A stretch of 31,775 bases of DNA from Bacillota bacterium (GTDB lineage Bacteria > Bacillota_E > RBS10-35 > JAJYVN01), in the NCBI GenBank assembly GCA_021846605.1, contig JAJZWQ010000011.1:1-31775 (forward strand), in the 5' to 3' direction. This document shows, one piece after another, positions 30,177-31,775 of this stretch. Below the pieces are notes generated by a model. It was not told the origin of the DNA and ran no database searches. It was given only the letters and a program-made list of their open reading frames with translations. The position numbers were made by a program, and so were the translations under genes. Position 1 is the stretch's first letter; each line of letters starts with the position of its first letter.

Positions 30177-31775
30177 GTGCGGCGCACCAAGATTGTGGCG
30201 ACTGTGGGTCCGGCCAGTGAATCTCCGGACATGCTGGCGGCCCTCTGCCAGGCGGGCATGGATGTCGCCCGCCTGAATCTTTCCCATGGCGGGCCGCAGG
30301 ATTTCGAGCGTCGTCTGCGTGCCGTGCTGGCCCAGCGCGCACGGCACGCACGGCCCCTGGGGGTCCTGGTGGACACCCGCGGGGCGGAGATCCGCATCGC
30401 GGCGTTTCCGGAGGGCGGGGTGACCCTGGAGGCCGGCCAGCCCTTCACCCTCTACTCGGACATGCGGCCAGGCACCGCGGACGGGGTGGGCGTCAGTTAC
30501 GCCCGCCTGCACGCCGATGTGCAGCAGGGGCATGTCGTGCTGCTCGACGACGGCAACATCGTCCTGCGCTGCCAGGCCGTCGAGGGAGAGGCGGTCCGCT
30601 GCGTCGTCGAGGCGGGCGGTGTGCTGCTCTCCGGGAAGAAGGTCAACCTGCCGGGTATCGCCCTGAGCATCCCCGCCCTCCAGCCCGACGATGAGCGCGA
30701 CCTGCGGGTGGCCGCGACGATGGGCGCGGACTTCGTCGCCGCCTCCTTCGTCAACAGCGCCGAGGATGTGTGGACGGTGCGCCGGGTGCTGGAGGAATGC
30801 GGCAGCCGGATGCAGATCATCAGCAAGATCGAATCCCAGCAGGGCGTGGCCCGCGCCGAGGAGATCCTCCGGGCGTCGGACGGCCTGATGGTGGCCCGCG
30901 GCGACCTGGGGGTGGAGCTTCCGGCCGAGGAGGTTCCCCTGGTCCAGAAGGAACTGATCCGCAAGTGCCTGGACGCCGGTAAGCCCGTGATCACGGCCAC
31001 GCAGATGCTGGAGTCCATGGTGCAGTGCAGCCGGCCGACGCGCGCCGAAGCCTCGGACGTCGCCAACGCCATCTTCGATGGGTCCGACGCCATCATGCTG
31101 TCGGCGGAGACGGCGATTGGCAAGTATGCGCTCGAGGCGGTCCGTACGATGGCGCGCATCGCCGAGCGCACCGAACAGGCCCTGCCCTACCGCGAACTGT
31201 TGGCCAAGCGCGCGGCCAGCACCGGCGCCAACGTCACCGATGCCATCAGCTACGCCACCGCCCTGGCTGGCCAGACCCTGGGGGCCGCGGCCATCGTCAC
31301 GGTCACCGAGACGGGCATGACCGCGCGCGCGGTGGCCAAGTACCGGCCGCGCAACCCGATCCTGGCCATGGTGGCGGATGCGCGGGTCTTCCAGCAGCTC
31401 AGCGTGGTGTGGGGGGTGGAGCCCCTGACCTGTGCGCGGGGCGGCACGATTGAGGAGACGATCGACGGCGCCGTGCGGCAGGCCCTGGCGCAGGGCGCGA
31501 TCGACCAGGGAGACCTCATCGTGCTGACGGCGGGCAGCGGCGGCGCGCTGCACGGCTCCACCAACATGCTGCGGGTGCAGACCGTCGGCGACGTGGCGCT
31601 GCGCGGCAACGGTCTGGGCGGAGGGGCGGTCACCGGGCAGGTGGCGGTGGTCACGAGTCCAGAGGATGCCCATGCCCACTTCCATGCGGGCGACGTGCTG
31701 GTGCTGGCCCAATCGGGGGAGGAACTGGCGCCGTTCCTGGAGCGGGCCAGCGCGATCATCACCGAGGAACCGGGC
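30177..31775 (+). CDS. pyk: Pyruvate kinase with C-terminal PEP-utilising domain (3' truncated by the window)
   Basis: This enzyme converts phosphoenolpyruvate and ADP to pyruvate and ATP. The frame is open for 533 codons to the window end. Visible signatures are TKIVATVGPAS, MDVARLNLSHG, DTRGAEIRI (commonly DTKGPEIR), the lysine/acid region IISKIESQQGV, LMVARGDLGVELP and TATQMLESMV. After the normal core of about 470 residues comes a linker with LTAGSGG and the beginning of the extra domain seen in Bacillus enzymes (GAVTGQVAVVTSPEDAHAHF, GDVLVLAQS, AIITEE), which resembles the phosphohistidine domain of PEP synthase. About 50 more residues are expected. The start is GTG at 30177, eight bases after GAGGGGG. 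The 235 bases upstream hold no supported gene. Confidence 0.97.
   Translation, partial: MRRTKIVATVGPASESPDMLAALCQAGMDVARLNLSHGGPQDFERRLRAVLAQRARHARPLGVLVDTRGAEIRIAAFPEGGVTLEAGQPFTLYSDMRPGTADGVGVSYARLHADVQQGHVVLLDDGNIVLRCQAVEGEAVRCVVEAGGVLLSGKKVNLPGIALSIPALQPDDERDLRVAATMGADFVAASFVNSAEDVWTVRRVLEECGSRMQIISKIESQQGVARAEEILRASDGLMVARGDLGVELPAEEVPLVQKELIRKCLDAGKPVITATQMLESMVQCSRPTRAEASDVANAIFDGSDAIMLSAETAIGKYALEAVRTMARIAERTEQALPYRELLAKRAASTGANVTDAISYATALAGQTLGAAAIVTVTETGMTARAVAKYRPRNPILAMVADARVFQQLSVVWGVEPLTCARGGTIEETIDGAVRQALAQGAIDQGDLIVLTAGSGGALHGSTNMLRVQTVGDVALRGNGLGGGAVTGQVAVVTSPEDAHAHFHAGDVLVLAQSGEELAPFLERASAIITEEPG

Noticed and set aside
1..31775. CRISPR arrays, tRNA or rRNA genes, prophage or toxin-antitoxin genes
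   Set aside because: No regularly spaced repeats, cloverleaf-like sequences, rRNA signatures or matching small gene pairs were found on reading.

Overview
The window is about 70% G+C chromosomal DNA with dense coding on both strands and mostly GTG or TTG starts behind GGAGG-like ribosome binding sites. One block is in an order typical of Bacillota: PRC-barrel protein, small zinc ribbon, AI-2E family permease, alaS, then ruvX, DUF1292 and mltG. A 7Fe-type ferredoxin, a class III (oxygen-sensitive) ribonucleotide reductase and a pyruvate kinase with a Bacillus-type C-terminal extension are also present. This points to a high-GC, probably thermophilic, anaerobic or facultative Bacillota of the Sulfobacillus/Thermaerobacter/Symbiobacterium kind. 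That placement is inference; no rRNA or other phylogenetic marker was used.

Layout. Bases 1-252 hold the end of an unrecognised gene. Bases 241-559 and 3518-3811 are two related, oppositely oriented relics of an IS200/IS605-type (TnpB-only) element. Between them lie a membrane protein and a secreted protein on the minus strand and a GAF-domain histidine kinase on the plus strand. From 4020 to 6888 is an anaerobic RNR operon, nrdD-nrdG, preceded by two AT-rich NrdR-box-like sites. From 7378 to 8803 a cysteine-desulfurase-like enzyme overlaps a DUF3343 sulfur/selenium-carrier-like protein, and a U32-family Cys-rich protein converges on them. Divergent from the U32 gene are a class II aldolase with a large unknown N-terminal domain and a zinc alcohol dehydrogenase, followed by a 1048-residue GH3 lipoprotein glycosidase.

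From 15913 to 23940 is the housekeeping block described above, with an MFS exporter sitting between alaS and ruvX, where ireB often lies. Then come a small lipoprotein, a ferredoxin (minus strand) and a divergent HAD phosphatase. A signal-peptide protein ending in a VPKTG sorting-signal-like tail follows, with a decayed fragment of a paralogue about 0.3 kb away. The window ends with a DUF2203 protein, a flavin-dependent NAD(P)H oxidoreductase, and a pyruvate kinase that runs off the end.

No CRISPR array, tRNA, rRNA, prophage or clear defence system was seen. The most interesting signals are the paired NrdR-like boxes, the inverted TnpB-element relics, the aldolase fusion with its dehydrogenase partner, the double-Cys-cluster U32 protein beside the desulfurase/DUF3343 pair, and the sorting-signal protein with its decayed paralogue.
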